Shown here: piece after piece, positions 1 to 8,234 of the stretch | Numbering within the stretch: position 1 is the stretch's first letter | How the letters are laid out: each line of letters starts with the position of its first letter | Assembly (NCBI GenBank): GCA_020073245.1 | Contig: JAIQFQ010000025.1 | Span: 1-53,062, forward strand | DNA from: Terriglobia bacterium | Lineage (GTDB): Bacteria > Acidobacteriota > Thermoanaerobaculia > Thermoanaerobaculales > Thermoanaerobaculaceae | DNA: 53,062 nucleotides | Direction of reading: 5' to 3' | Notes under the pieces: model-generated | Database searches by the model: none | What the model saw: the letters and a program-made list of their open reading frames with translations, nothing else | Told to the model about the DNA's origin: nothing | Translations under genes and position numbers: made by a program

Positions 1-1
1 C

Positions 2-862
2 CTCCTCGAGATGCTTCACATCCTCGAGGCGTTCCCCTCGAAGCTCCTCCGGGAAGACTCGCTCGACCGGCTTCACCTGTTGATCGAGGCGGCGCGCATC
101 GCTTGGGTGGACAACCAGGACTCCAGAATGCCGCCCACTATGCTCGACCGCCAGCTGACCGACAGGGGCTGGGCTGCGCAAAGGGCCAAGCTGATCCGGT
201 TCGACCGCGCTCTTCTGCCGAGCGAGATCGGCGGCAACGCGCCGGCGCAGTACCTCGCACTCGGGACGACCCAGGTGTCGGTGGTCGATCGCTGGGGAAA
301 CGTCGTTGGCCTCTCACAAACCACGGGGGGGTTTTTCGGAGCCACCGTGGCCACACCAGGACTCGGCTTCCTCTACAACTCGAATCTCAACGCGTTCAGC
401 TACACCAACGCTCTGGGCTCGCACTACCTCCGCGCGGGGAGCGTGCCGACGACGGCCATGACGCCGACGATCATCCTTAAAGACGGCAAGCCGTACCTCG
501 TCCTGGGCAGCGCGGGGAGCGACCGGGTCGTGCCCACGATGGTCTCGGTAATCTCGGGGATTGCCGACCGCGGCCTTGATCTGCGCGAGGCGGTTGCGGC
601 CCCGCGCGCTATCTGGGGGACCAACTGGGGCGACCCGAGGGCCTTTGTCGAGCTGGCAGGAGAGATCACGCCAGAGCGGGCAGATGCTCTGGAGAGACAA
701 GGCTATCAGGACGTGTACCGGCTCATGTTTCCGGCGCGTTGGATAGACATTTCGGCCTTCGGCGGCACCAACGCCGTTCTCAACGATCCCCGGACCGGGA
801 TGCTCGTGGGTGTAGCCGACCCGCGCCGGTCAGGGTTCGCTGCTGCACCCGTGGCTCATTGA
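2..862 (+). CDS. gamma-glutamyltransferase, C-terminal part (cut by window edge)
   Basis: The reading frame is open from the first bases, so the true start lies outside the window; about 286 residues are visible. Gamma-glutamyltransferases are secreted or periplasmic Ntn-hydrolases that self-cleave and transfer or hydrolyse gamma-glutamyl groups, for example of glutathione. The segment starts in the conserved LLEMLHILE region before the cleavage site. The nucleophile region reads LGTTQVSVVDRWGN near base 266, where the family has TTHxSVVD, so the first Thr of TT is the expected N-terminal nucleophile and the usual His is Gln. The later SVPTTAMTPTI stands where the family usually has PLSSMSPT. 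The fold is clear, but these substitutions leave the exact substrate open. It ends 18 bases before the earliest possible start of the thermonuclease frame on the same strand. Confidence 0.88.
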   Translation, partial: LLEMLHILEAFPSKLLREDSLDRLHLLIEAARIAWVDNQDSRMPPTMLDRQLTDRGWAAQRAKLIRFDRALLPSEIGGNAPAQYLALGTTQVSVVDRWGNVVGLSQTTGGFFGATVATPGLGFLYNSNLNAFSYTNALGSHYLRAGSVPTTAMTPTIILKDGKPYLVLGSAGSDRVVPTMVSVISGIADRGLDLREAVAAPRAIWGTNWGDPRAFVELAGEITPERADALERQGYQDVYRLMFPARWIDISAFGGTNAVLNDPRTGMLVGVADPRRSGFAAAPVAH

Positions 863-922
863 CCCCCGCGCCGTCGGGGAGTGTTCGCGGGGGTTCGTCG
901 CTCGAACGCGGAGATAGCCGGC

Positions 923-1609
923 ATGGCGGGCAATCGGCACGGAAGGTTGGTTTGGAGCGGATCTTCGGCGTCGACCCCAACGGGGGCACGCCTGCTGGAG
1001 CGCTGGTTGGCCGTCGCGGCCGCCTGCCTCGCGCTCGCTCCGCCGGTCCTCGCGGGTGAGGTCTTCCAGGCCCAATGCGTGCGGGTGATCGATGGCAGCA
1101 CCGTCGCGATCACGAGGGACGGCAACGACGTTGAGGTGCGCCTCGAGGGTATCGACGCTCCGGAACTCGAACAAAGTTTCGGCATCGAGGCCAAACAGGG
1201 CGCCTCGAGTCTGATGCTCTCAAAACAGCTGATTGTCGAGGTGCAAGGGACGGATCAATTTGGCCGAACCATCGGGCGTGTTCACGTCGGTCAAGCCGAC
1301 GCGAGTCTCGAGATGGTGAAGGCTGGTCTGGCCTGGTATTCGGAGCAACCTTCCCCCAACGATGCGCTCGCCGGGGCGGAGGCGGAGGCTCGGGCAGCAC
1401 GGCGCGGCTTGTGGTCCGCCCCTGTCCCGGTACCTCCCTGGGCGTGGCGCGCGCAGCACCCTCACGATTCGCACAAGGACCTGTCGAGTCTCGCCGCGAA
1501 GGTCCACATCAAACGCGACCCGGACGGCTCCGTTCTTATCACCGGGCTTCCCGTCCAGCCTGCCCAGCCAACGCCAGCTGAACCAAAAGCCACCCCACCG
1601 CATCCCTGA
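923..1609 (+). CDS. secreted thermonuclease (SNase-like nuclease)
   Basis: About 228 residues. A hydrophobic signal-like segment (WLAVAAACLALAPPVLAG) precedes a single SNase domain, so export is likely. The family is a Ca-dependent sugar-nonspecific endonuclease. The active-site pattern is present: VRLEGIDAPE carries the first catalytic Arg, QSFGIEAKQ the catalytic Glu, and DQFGRTIGRV the second Arg. The C-terminus is a proline-rich tail of about 30 residues with no domain. I chose ATG 923, preceded by GGAG 9 bases upstream; a GTG at 881 in frame is possible but would put 14 extra residues before an already long signal region. It lies just after the glutamyltransferase on the same strand and may be co-transcribed with it. 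Confidence 0.85.
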   Translation: MAGNRHGRLVWSGSSASTPTGARLLERWLAVAAACLALAPPVLAGEVFQAQCVRVIDGSTVAITRDGNDVEVRLEGIDAPELEQSFGIEAKQGASSLMLSKQLIVEVQGTDQFGRTIGRVHVGQADASLEMVKAGLAWYSEQPSPNDALAGAEAEARAARRGLWSAPVPVPPWAWRAQHPHDSHKDLSSLAAKVHIKRDPDGSVLITGLPVQPAQPTPAEPKATPPHP

Positions 1610-1677
1610 ACCCAACCACGGGATCGACGATCAGTGTGCAGTCGAGCGCGACAACCGCCACAAGCGAGACGGTCGGG

Positions 1678-2040
1678 CTACTGCTGCGACAGCCAGTCGA
1701 GCGCCTGGGCCTCGGTGTCGAAGGAGACGACGGCCCTGCCGATCACCTTGATGATGGCATCGTAGATGATCCTCTGGAGCCCCGAGAGGCCGATCACGGC
1801 GCTGGCCTTGATGAACGGTGTGTTGAACTTGGTGTAGTTCTTCATCTCTTCCACTGCCTTGGTATTGAACGTGGTACCGGCCACATCGGTCAGGATCAGG
1901 AGGGACTTCGGGGGATGGGTGCTGACGACGGCCTTGGCCTGCCGTATGGTGGCGAGGCTCTCGTCCAAGTTCGTGGGGTGGGAGAGGTCCACCTTGAGAA
2001 TGCTGGCTCCCCCGTGCCGGATGAACTGAACTCGCTCCAT
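1678..2040 (-). CDS. small alpha/beta protein, STAS/SpoIIAA-like
   Basis: About 120 residues without signal peptide or membrane segment. The alternation of short beta strands (ASILKVDLS, SLLILTDVAG, RAVVSF) and helices (VEEMKNYTKF, LQRIIYDAII) resembles the small STAS or SpoIIAA-like single-domain proteins. No phosphorylatable Ser in a DSxG context is visible, so a partner-switching role is not supported. ATG 2040 is chosen because a clear GAGGAGG lies 5 bases upstream; a longer frame to 2103 would precede that site. It converges with the thermonuclease and is separated by about 117 bases from the CPBP-like gene upstream on the same strand. Function unknown. Confidence 0.6.
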   Translation of the reverse strand: MERVQFIRHGGASILKVDLSHPTNLDESLATIRQAKAVVSTHPPKSLLILTDVAGTTFNTKAVEEMKNYTKFNTPFIKASAVIGLSGLQRIIYDAIIKVIGRAVVSFDTEAQALDWLSQQ

Positions 2041-2157
2041 TCCGCCCTCCTCGGGTCCGAGCGGCAGTGCGCGGCGCGGCGCCGTTCGGCGTCGCACACC
2101 CACGATGATACATCGCGGGTGCTCCGGTTCAGCTCGCTGGTCGGCGGGCGGCTCGTC

Positions 2158-2853
2158 TCAGAACAAACCCTGCACGCGCGAGAGGATCTGCGGTCCTACC
2201 ATCCAGTCGAACGTGAGCCAACCGGGGAGCGAGTTGGCCAGGAGGAACGACGTCAGTCCGTGGGCGAGGCCCAGACCTGCCACGTTCGGGTTGCGCTCGT
2301 AGAGGTAGCAGCTGAGAACACCCAAGACGAGCGTGAGGCCGACGAGGAACGGGTTCGGCAGGTGGAGCGCGGAGAAGATCACGCCGCACGCCAGCATCGC
2401 CTCCCTGGACGGCAGGACTTCCCGCAGCCTCCGGTAGAAGACGCAGGCGAGTCCGTACTGCTGTGCCGTGCCCCATACGACGCTCCACAAAAGGCTCGGC
2501 AGCCACATCGCCGCTGGGGATGGCAAGGCCCAGTCTCCTACCGCGTAGCCGAGGCCCATGCAGACGGCGACAACTGGCGCGATGCACAACGCCGCGAGGC
2601 GGAGAAAGGGTGCGAGATTGTCGAGCCGGAACCCGATGATCCGCGCCGTCTCGCCCCGCCGCCAGTGTGTCTCGACGCCGATCCCGACGTAGAACGCGAC
2701 GACGAGGACGCGGTCCCACGCGAACAGCCCCTTCCAAACCCATATATAGGAGAAGAGCAGCAAGGCGAACGCACCCACCTCGGTTATCGCCAAGGCTCGG
2801 CGCACGGTCTCGATGCGCGAGGGGCTGGAAACCTGCTCCGGCACGCCCCTCAT
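2158..2853 (-). CDS. CPBP-family (Abi/Rce1-like) membrane protein, degenerate active site
   Basis: A polytopic inner-membrane protein of 231 residues with six or so hydrophobic segments. CPBP proteins are intramembrane glutamate-dependent proteases with three motifs: EExxxR, FxxxH and HxxxN/B. Here motif 2 is clear (VIFSALHLPN, His164) and motif 3 is recognisable (LAHGLTSF, His198). In the motif 1 position the sequence reads GTAQQYGLACVFYRR, so the two catalytic glutamates are Gln131 and Gln132. It may be a pseudo-enzyme or use another residue. It has no obvious Shine-Dalgarno; the ATG at 2853 gives the full N-terminal helix. It lies between unrelated small genes, so context says little. Confidence 0.65.
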   Translation of the reverse strand: MRGVPEQVSSPSRIETVRRALAITEVGAFALLLFSYIWVWKGLFAWDRVLVVAFYVGIGVETHWRRGETARIIGFRLDNLAPFLRLAALCIAPVVAVCMGLGYAVGDWALPSPAAMWLPSLLWSVVWGTAQQYGLACVFYRRLREVLPSREAMLACGVIFSALHLPNPFLVGLTLVLGVLSCYLYERNPNVAGLGLAHGLTSFLLANSLPGWLTFDWMVGPQILSRVQGLF

Positions 2854-3122
2854 GGTAGGAGCGAAGCGGCGCCACGAGCAACAAGAACTTCAGACCCGGC
2901 GGGCCACAGCCGACACTTCAGGTCTTCCAGAACGGATGTCAGAGGAGTATCGGGGCGTTGGGGAGGGGGCCCGGCGCACGGTTCGACCGACCGAGGTTCA
3001 AGGTGATCCCGAGAGTGCGCCCACTAAGATTGTTCTCCCTCGAGAACGGCCCGTGCACCGTCAGGTCGAGAGAACCGGAAGTCGCACCGCCGACGGCCCC
3101 GCCGCTTCGGCTTTGAGATTCC

Positions 3123-4058
3123 CTATCGCGGGCTCGGCGCGCCCCCGGCCCGCGCCGCGACGGAGAGAGCCGCGGTGGCGGTGTCGTGCACCGGCGTGTC
3201 GACACGAGCTTGCCGTCCGAGGCGGGAAACCGCCCCGCACAGGTCATCGATCTCGGTCGGGCCGCCGGACTCCAGGTCGAGCAGGAAAGAGGGCTTCAGG
3301 CCGCCGGGAAGCGAGTCGATGAACGAGAGGACCTTTGACTCCTCGTCGTTCGACAGGATGACCTTCCGGGCCCTCGCGACGGCGAAGACCTCCCGCACCG
3401 CGCGCTCCACGAGCAGGTGCCCGAGGCCGGAGGACAGGACGGGCCCGATGGCGGAGCGGGCCAGCCCGCACGCAGCCGCCATTGATGCGATGAAGGCGAA
3501 CTTCCGCCAAAGGTCGGCGGTGATGTCGAAGGAGACCTCCGCGCCCGCGCCCGCGGCTCGAAAGGTTGCGGCGATCCGGTCGGCGCGGTCGGAACCCCCG
3601 CCCGCGATCTCGCCCACGACCACCCGCTGGAACGTGCTGCGACGTTCCACCACCCCGGGCGCGATCCGCGCGGCGCTGATCTGGGTCAGCCCCCCGAGGA
3701 CCAGGGCGCTCGGAACGCCACCCTCGATGAGCCGGCCGGCTGCCTCGACCCCGTTGAGCAGCGGCACCACCACTGCGCCCGCCTCCGCAACGCGGCGGAC
3801 GGCCGGCGTGATCTCGGCCAGCGAGTAGCTCTTTACCGCGACGACGGCCAGGTCAGCGGTCCCAATCTCCAGCGCGTCATGCGTCGTCTCAACCGCGACG
3901 GTGAACGTCCCTTCCGGCGTCCTGATCTCGAGGCCGTGCTCCTTGAGGGCGGCGAGGTTCGGACCGCGCGCCAGCAAGACCACCGTGTGCCCGGCGCGCG
4001 CGAGCAAGCCACCGTAGTAGGAGCCGACTCCGCCGGCGCCCAGGATCGCAACCTTCAT
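3123..4058 (-). CDS. panE: 2-dehydropantoate 2-reductase family protein
   Basis: 311 residues, normal for the family. The N-terminal Rossmann domain begins MKVAILGAGGVGSYYGG (GxGxxG), followed by LLARGPNLAALKEHGLEI and VAVKSYSL. The C-terminal helical domain contains DLWRKFAF, which includes the expected catalytic Lys, and PTEIDDLCGAV, which includes the expected acidic residue. The family reduces ketopantoate to pantoate with NADPH for pantothenate and CoA synthesis, but many paralogues act on other 2-oxo acids, so the assignment to pantothenate synthesis is tentative. ATG 4058 is chosen because GGAGG lies 7-11 bases upstream; a longer frame reaches 4094. No other pantothenate genes are adjacent. 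Confidence 0.82.
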   Translation of the reverse strand: MKVAILGAGGVGSYYGGLLARAGHTVVLLARGPNLAALKEHGLEIRTPEGTFTVAVETTHDALEIGTADLAVVAVKSYSLAEITPAVRRVAEAGAVVVPLLNGVEAAGRLIEGGVPSALVLGGLTQISAARIAPGVVERRSTFQRVVVGEIAGGGSDRADRIAATFRAAGAGAEVSFDITADLWRKFAFIASMAAACGLARSAIGPVLSSGLGHLLVERAVREVFAVARARKVILSNDEESKVLSFIDSLPGGLKPSFLLDLESGGPTEIDDLCGAVSRLGRQARVDTPVHDTATAALSVAARAGGAPSPR

Positions 4059-4738
4059 CGCATCGCCTCCTTCCCTTCGCCGACCGGCAGGCACCGCCGC
4101 CGTCGGCGCAGAACGAGAGCCTCAACCGAGCGAGTATGCTCCCCAAAGCCACAGAATGAGGGACGAATCGGCTGCGTCGCGACACGATCGCTTGCGTCGC
4201 CCCCCCACACTGCGCGGTCCGACCCACCACATCTCAATGGACGTGGTGCGCAAAGGTCCGTTCGGAGCGGGGAGCCCTTCCCCGGGCGTTTCCTCTTTGA
4301 GACCAGGGCTCTCTAGACCACCTCCGGCTGCCCGGATCGTGTGATGGCGTATCCATCTCGGACAAGGCCCAACGTGCGGTTGTGTTACCACGCCGGGGAT
4401 CTGCAACTGCGCTTGTGCCGCATTTTCACTTCACTGTCAGCACTCGGTTTCCCCCCCTTGACAAGCCGCGCCTGGCGTCTCATATTGGCGCCCGCGCGGG
4501 AGGAGGGCTGAGAACCGGAACCGCACGAGGGTCACACAGCAGGAAGCCAGTCACCAACGGCTTCGCCCTTGCCGGTCCAAAGGCACAACGTGCAAGCTGG
4601 GCAACAAGCTACCCGAGAGCGCGGTGAGAATATGGGACGCCAAGGAGCAGACCGCAGGGTGGAGGCGAGTTTCCCAGGCTTGACCTGAACCTTACCTCAG
4701 CAAAACATCCGCTTGGCGCCAGCTGGAGGAAACTTCTT
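4059..4738. other. 680-base non-coding interval before the TonB operon
   Basis: This interval separates the divergent panE-like gene and the TonB operon. No frame in it has a plausible start site plus protein-like composition. It holds a good sigma70-like promoter at 4458-4486 and then about 245 bases of leader before the lipoprotein start. Short inverted repeats exist (for example CACCAC/GTGGTG near 4225-4250), but I recognise no tRNA, riboswitch or attachment site. The length of the leader leaves room for a regulatory RNA. Confidence 0.6.
4458..4486 (+). promoter_or_regulatory. sigma70-like promoter of the TPR-tonB-exbBD operon
   Basis: TTGACA (4458-4463), a 17-base spacer and CATATT (4481-4486) face the operon. 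The -35 is a perfect consensus hexamer and the -10 keeps A2 and T6. Transcription would start near 4493, giving a leader of about 245 bases. Confidence 0.55.
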
Positions 4739-5560
4739 ATGCGCAAATTTGTTGTACCCCCAATCCTGTTGCTGATACTGCTCGCAGGAGTGCTCCTGAC
4801 AGGGTGCGACACGCTTCAGGCCCGAATATTGCTGAACAAGGGGAACTCCTACTACAGGAACGAGAAGTACAAGGACGCCCTGATCGAGTTCCAGAGGGGC
4901 TTGGCGCTCGATCCCAGCCTGAAGTTCGCCTGGCGCTCGGTGGCCCTGAGCGCGATGGTCCTCTACAAGCCGGGGCTCGACGACGCCGAGAACATGCGGT
5001 ATTTCTCCACCGCAATCGATGCCTTCAAGAAGTACCTGGTGGCCTTCCCCGAGGATCAGAAGGCCCAGGAGTTCATGGTCGGCACCTACATGGCCGCCAA
5101 CAAGTTCGATGAGGTGCTGGCGTACCTCCAGGGCGAGATCAGGAAGAACCCGAGCGACCTCAAGTCGCACAAGATGATCGTATCGATCTACCTGCGCACG
5201 CAGAGGATCCAGGAAGCGTACGACTGGATCGTCAGCCACATCCCGAAGGCCGAGGCGGAGCCGTACTACCTCGTGTCGGTCTACTGCTGGGACAAGGCGT
5301 ACCGCGATCCCTCGATGACGCCCCAGCAGCGCAGCGAGTTCGTCGAGCTCGGTCTGACCTCGGTCGACAAGGCCCTTCAGTTGCAGCCTGAGTACTTCGA
5401 CGCCATGATCTACACCAACCTTCTCTTGCGCGAGAAGGCCAAGCTCCAAACCATAGAGGCCGCGAAGCAGCAGTACTTCGACAAGGCTGAAGAGTGGCGC
5501 ACGAAGGCGCTGGCCCTGCGCGAGAAGCTCAAGAAGCAGACTTCGCTGGCCAAGTCGTAA
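4739..5560 (+). CDS. TPR lipoprotein of the TonB operon
   Basis: 273 residues. The N-terminus is a lipoprotein signal peptide ending in the lipobox LLTGC, so the mature protein is predicted to be lipidated at Cys22 or so and anchored in a membrane facing the periplasm. The rest is mainly helical with TPR-like units, the clearest being ARILLNKGNSYYRNEKYKDA followed by LIEFQRGLALDP. TPR lipoproteins usually act as scaffolds for envelope assemblies. ATG 4739 is supported by GGAGGA 9 bases upstream. It is the first gene of a five-gene unit with tonB, exbB and two exbD genes, only 11 bases ahead of tonB, so it probably works with this TonB machine, perhaps at the receptor or periplasmic side. The specific partner is unknown. 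Confidence 0.78.
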   Translation: MRKFVVPPILLLILLAGVLLTGCDTLQARILLNKGNSYYRNEKYKDALIEFQRGLALDPSLKFAWRSVALSAMVLYKPGLDDAENMRYFSTAIDAFKKYLVAFPEDQKAQEFMVGTYMAANKFDEVLAYLQGEIRKNPSDLKSHKMIVSIYLRTQRIQEAYDWIVSHIPKAEAEPYYLVSVYCWDKAYRDPSMTPQQRSEFVELGLTSVDKALQLQPEYFDAMIYTNLLLREKAKLQTIEAAKQQYFDKAEEWRTKALALREKLKKQTSLAKS

Positions 5561-5571
5561 CCGGGGGAGCC

Positions 5572-6291
5572 ATGTTTGAGAACACACTCATCGCATCGAA
5601 GAAGCAGAAGCGGAACACGACGCTTCTGGCCATCCTGCCGATCGCGCTCGTGCTTCACGTGGCGGTGCTCGCAGGGTACGCGGTCAGCCAACTGTGGTCG
5701 GTTCCCGAGGTGGGGGATCCGCCTATCCAGGTGAGCTTCTACCAGGCTGCGCCACCACCTCCGCCGCCGCCACCCCCGCCAAAGCCAGCGGCCGCGCCCA
5801 GGCCCGTCGTTCAGCAGCCCGTGGCCGCTCCGGTGGTCCAGCCTGTCGTGATCCCCGACAGGGTCCCGGATAAGGCCACCGGCAACGAAGGCGTCGAGGA
5901 AGGCGTCGAGGGTGGCGTCGAGGGCGGCGTCGCCGGTGGCATCCCCGGTGGCATCCCGGGCGGAGTGGTGGGCGGAGTTGCTGGCGGCGTGGTGGATGAG
6001 GCCCCGATCCGCATCGGCGGTGAGGTTGTCCCGCCCGTGCTCACCGCCAAGGTTGCACCGAACTACCCCGAGATTGCCCGCAAAGCCCGCGTCCAGGGCG
6101 TGGTGATCGTTGAGGCGATCATCGACAAGCAGGGGAACGTAACCGATGCACGGGTGCTCCGCGGACTGCCCATGGGCGTGTCCGAGGCCGCGACCGCTGC
6201 CATCCAAAAGTGGAAGTACAAGCCCGCCATGTTGAACGGCAGGCCCGTGAGCGTGTACCTTACCGTAACCGTAACCTTTACCTTGCAATAG
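5572..6291 (+). CDS. tonB: TonB-family energy transducer
   Basis: 239 residues. Order: short cytoplasmic N-terminus; one membrane anchor (residues 18-37); a proline stretch with ten consecutive Pro (61-70) and further Pro/Ala/Val-rich spacer; a glycine-rich GVxG repeat (about 107-141); and a TonB C-terminal domain (about 155-239) with VAPNYPEIARKARVQG, GVVIVEAIIDKQGNV and WKYKPAMLNGRPV, all typical of the family. TonB couples proton-motive force from ExbB/ExbD to outer-membrane receptors. ATG 5572 is taken because the anchor follows directly and GGGGGAG lies 4 bases upstream; an in-frame upstream start would overlap the lipoprotein gene. The glycine repeat where many TonBs have Pro-Glu/Pro-Lys repeats is unusual. 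Confidence 0.92.
   Translation: MFENTLIASKKQKRNTTLLAILPIALVLHVAVLAGYAVSQLWSVPEVGDPPIQVSFYQAAPPPPPPPPPPKPAAAPRPVVQQPVAAPVVQPVVIPDRVPDKATGNEGVEEGVEGGVEGGVAGGIPGGIPGGVVGGVAGGVVDEAPIRIGGEVVPPVLTAKVAPNYPEIARKARVQGVVIVEAIIDKQGNVTDARVLRGLPMGVSEAATAAIQKWKYKPAMLNGRPVSVYLTVTVTFTLQ
5890..5994 (+). repeat. short tandem repeat encoding GVxG units in TonB
   Basis: About nine imperfect 12-base units of the type GGC-GTC-GAG-GGN and GGN-ATC-CCN-GGN encode Gly-Val/Ile-x-Gly tetrapeptides (residues 107-141 of TonB). Gains or losses of units would stay in frame and change the length of the periplasm-spanning linker. Confidence 0.8.
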
Positions 6292-6325
6292 GCCAACAGG
6301 CCGAGAGAGATAGGAGGAACGTGTA

Positions 6326-7024
6326 ATGGAATTCGGAATCATAGGACTGTGGACCTCGATGGGCATGATCGCCAAACTGGTCGTCATCCTCTTGGTGATC
6401 CTGTCGATCTACTCGCTGACGCTGTCCGGTGAGCGCTGGTGGCGGTACCGCCAGGCCAAGACGCAGTCGCTCCAGTTTGCGTTGCTCACCACTCAGTACC
6501 TCAAGCAGGACCGCCCGCAGGATGCGATCGCCGCATCCAAGAAGTTCAAGCACAGCCACCTTGCCAAGGTGGTTGCGGCCGGCCTGTTGGAGTTCATGGT
6601 CGAGGAGCAGAACAGCCCCCTGAGCGGCTATGACGTCATCGAGGCGGCCCGCCGCGCCATCGAGCGCGCCACCCTCATGACCACCGCCGACTTCAAGCGC
6701 GGCCTCGGCGGCCTGGCGACCATCGGCGCCACGGCTCCGTTCATCGGCCTGTTCGGGACCGTCGTCGGCATCATCAACGCGTTCCGTGGCATGGCCATCA
6801 CCGGGTCGGGCGGACTTGGCGCGGTGTCCGCGGGTATCGCGGAAGCTTTGGTCACCACCGCCGTGGGTCTGTTCGTCGCCATTCCCGCCGTCTGGCTCTA
6901 CAACTACTTGCTGAACCAGGTGGAGCGCTTCCAGGTCGAGATGGCGAACTCCTCTTCGGAGCTGGTCGACTTCTTCATCAAGAAGCACGGAGGAAGCGAT
7001 GCTCTCGGCTCGGCGGCGCGCTGA
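6326..7024 (+). CDS. exbB: ExbB/TolQ/MotA-family proton channel
   Basis: 232 residues with the ExbB/TolQ layout: a first membrane helix (about 10-32), a long cytoplasmic section, then two further helices (TIGATAPFIGLFGTVVGII and LVTTAVGLFVAIPAVWLYNYLL) separated by a short loop. The GLFGTVxGI segment is the family signature around the ion path. The protein forms the pentameric stator with ExbD dimers in the inner membrane and drives TonB. GGAGG lies 9 bases before ATG 6326. Its end overlaps the first exbD by 26 bases, indicating translational coupling. Confidence 0.93.
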   Translation: MEFGIIGLWTSMGMIAKLVVILLVILSIYSLTLSGERWWRYRQAKTQSLQFALLTTQYLKQDRPQDAIAASKKFKHSHLAKVVAAGLLEFMVEEQNSPLSGYDVIEAARRAIERATLMTTADFKRGLGGLATIGATAPFIGLFGTVVGIINAFRGMAITGSGGLGAVSAGIAEALVTTAVGLFVAIPAVWLYNYLLNQVERFQVEMANSSSELVDFFIKKHGGSDALGSAAR

Positions 7025-7451
7025 ACAACAACACAAGGACCAACCCCCCAGCGCGGGTGATGTCAAGTCGGACATCAACATCACCCCGCTGGTGGACGTC
7101 TGCCTGGTCCTGCTGATCATCTTCATGGTGGTCACCCCACTGCTGCAGTCCGGGGTCCCCGTGCTCCTGCCCGACACCTCGAACCCGGAGAAATACCCCG
7201 AGGGGCAGAAGCAGGTGAAGGTCGCCATCCAAGAAGACGGCAAGATATTCCTCGGCCAGGACTGGGTTCCGAGCAAGGCCGAGTTGGTCAGGCGAATGGA
7301 CGAGATGCTGAAGACGGACCCTCAGAAAGAGGTCGTCATCAAGGCTGACCGCCGCCTCAAGTACAGGGACGTGCGCGAGGTCATGAAGGCGCTCAACGAC
7401 GCCGGCTTCAGCAAGGTCGGCCTGATCACAACGAAGAAAGGGGCGAGCTGA
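6999..7451 (+). CDS. exbD: ExbD/TolR family protein 1
   Basis: 150 residues. A short cytoplasmic N-terminus contains VKSDINITPLVDVCLVLLIIFMVV, in which the Asp of PLVDV is the proton-carrying residue of the family; the rest (from about 50) is the periplasmic ExbD domain. ATG 6999 lies inside the end of exbB with GGAGG 5-9 bases upstream, so it is translated through coupling. The gene is followed by a second, different exbD. Two ExbD-type subunits per operon are common in Myxococcota and Acidobacteriota TonB systems and may form heterodimers in the ExbB ring; that is inference here. Confidence 0.92.
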   Translation: MLSARRRAEQQHKDQPPSAGDVKSDINITPLVDVCLVLLIIFMVVTPLLQSGVPVLLPDTSNPEKYPEGQKQVKVAIQEDGKIFLGQDWVPSKAELVRRMDEMLKTDPQKEVVIKADRRLKYRDVREVMKALNDAGFSKVGLITTKKGAS

Positions 7452-7490
7452 AGCCTAGGCTGGCCCGCTTTCGGCTGAAGGAGAGACGCC

Positions 7491-7934
7491 ATGTCAATGA
7501 CCGGCGGCAAGATGGGGGACATGAAGAGTGACATCAACATCACTCCGCTCGTGGACGTGGTGCTGGTGCTGCTCATCATCTTCATGGTGGTCACGCCGTT
7601 GCTCCAGCGCGGGTACGAAACCAAGGTCCCGCCCAAGGTGACATCGAACCAACCGCCCCCGACGAACGTAGACCAGATCGTCGTCCGCCTCACGGAGGAC
7701 GGCGGGATGTTCATCAACAAGGAACAGTTCCCGGAGAGGGAATTCCTCAGGAAACTCGAGGACGTCACGAAGGGCCGTGAGAGCAAGGTTGTCTTCTTCG
7801 CGGCGGACGGTAGCCTCTCGTACGACAAGGTGGCTCGCTTCATGGACATGTGCAACGACCACGGCGCCAAGAACCTGGGCATCGTGCTTGAGGACATCAA
7901 TCCCATGGCCACCGCAGGAGAAGCACCGAAGTAG
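7491..7934 (+). CDS. exbD: ExbD/TolR family protein 2
   Basis: 147 residues, paralogue of the preceding gene. It shares the membrane motif SDINITPLVDVVLVLLIIFMVV with the conserved Asp, but the periplasmic domain differs strongly from the first copy (TNVDQIVVRLTEDGGMFIN against a QVKVAIQEDGKIF segment). This divergence argues for distinct roles of the two subunits, not a recent duplication. GGAG lies about 9 bases before ATG 7491. It is the last gene of the TonB unit and is followed by a nested hairpin. Confidence 0.92.
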   Translation: MSMTGGKMGDMKSDINITPLVDVVLVLLIIFMVVTPLLQRGYETKVPPKVTSNQPPPTNVDQIVVRLTEDGGMFINKEQFPEREFLRKLEDVTKGRESKVVFFAADGSLSYDKVARFMDMCNDHGAKNLGIVLEDINPMATAGEAPK

Positions 7935-7957
7935 ATTCGGGCCCGTAGCGAAACGTC

Positions 7958-8011
7958 GAGCCCGTGCTCCGGAGGCGGCACGCCTCCTTCGACGCACGGG
8001 CTCTTCCATTT
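7958..8011 (+). terminator. nested stem-loop terminator after exbD
   Basis: Perfect 10-base arms GAGCCCGTGC (7958-7967) and GCACGGGCTC (7994-8003) enclose a second perfect stem GGAGGCG/CGCCTCC. The right arm is followed by TTCCATTT. This would end the TonB operon and insulate the BMC operon that starts about 230 bases further on. Confidence 0.65.
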
Positions 8012-8234
8012 CCGCCTCCGTCCCAGCGCCGACGGCTTGTTCTTCCGCTCGTGCTCGCGGGCGTGGTGGTCAACGGTCTGTTTCTGGGCGCACTGGTCGG
8101 GCCAGGGCGGCACGCTTTCGTGTTCGGCAACCGCAAGGCGGGGTTGAGGCTCGGTGTGGTCCCGGCGGCCCCGGGCGGAGCCGCGCTGCTCACTGCGGGC
8201 GCGGTCCTGCTGCGCCGGAGTCGGGCCGCTGATG

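Noticed and set aside
3123..4058. Ketopantoate reductase homologue as microcompartment cargo
   Set aside because: It lies on the other strand, 4 kb from the BMC operon, and has no terminal amphipathic helix with linker.
4520..4580. Possible cobalamin riboswitch before tonB (CAGGAAGCCAGT-like stretch)
   Set aside because: The B12-box (GCCACTG) and the conserved core helices are absent.
4634..4645. GGGACGCCAAGG, reminiscent of the core of c-di-GMP (GEMM) riboswitches
   Set aside because: The accompanying GGGCAA segment exists upstream, but the required paired stems and the GCC-rich second helix cannot be formed; likely chance similarity.
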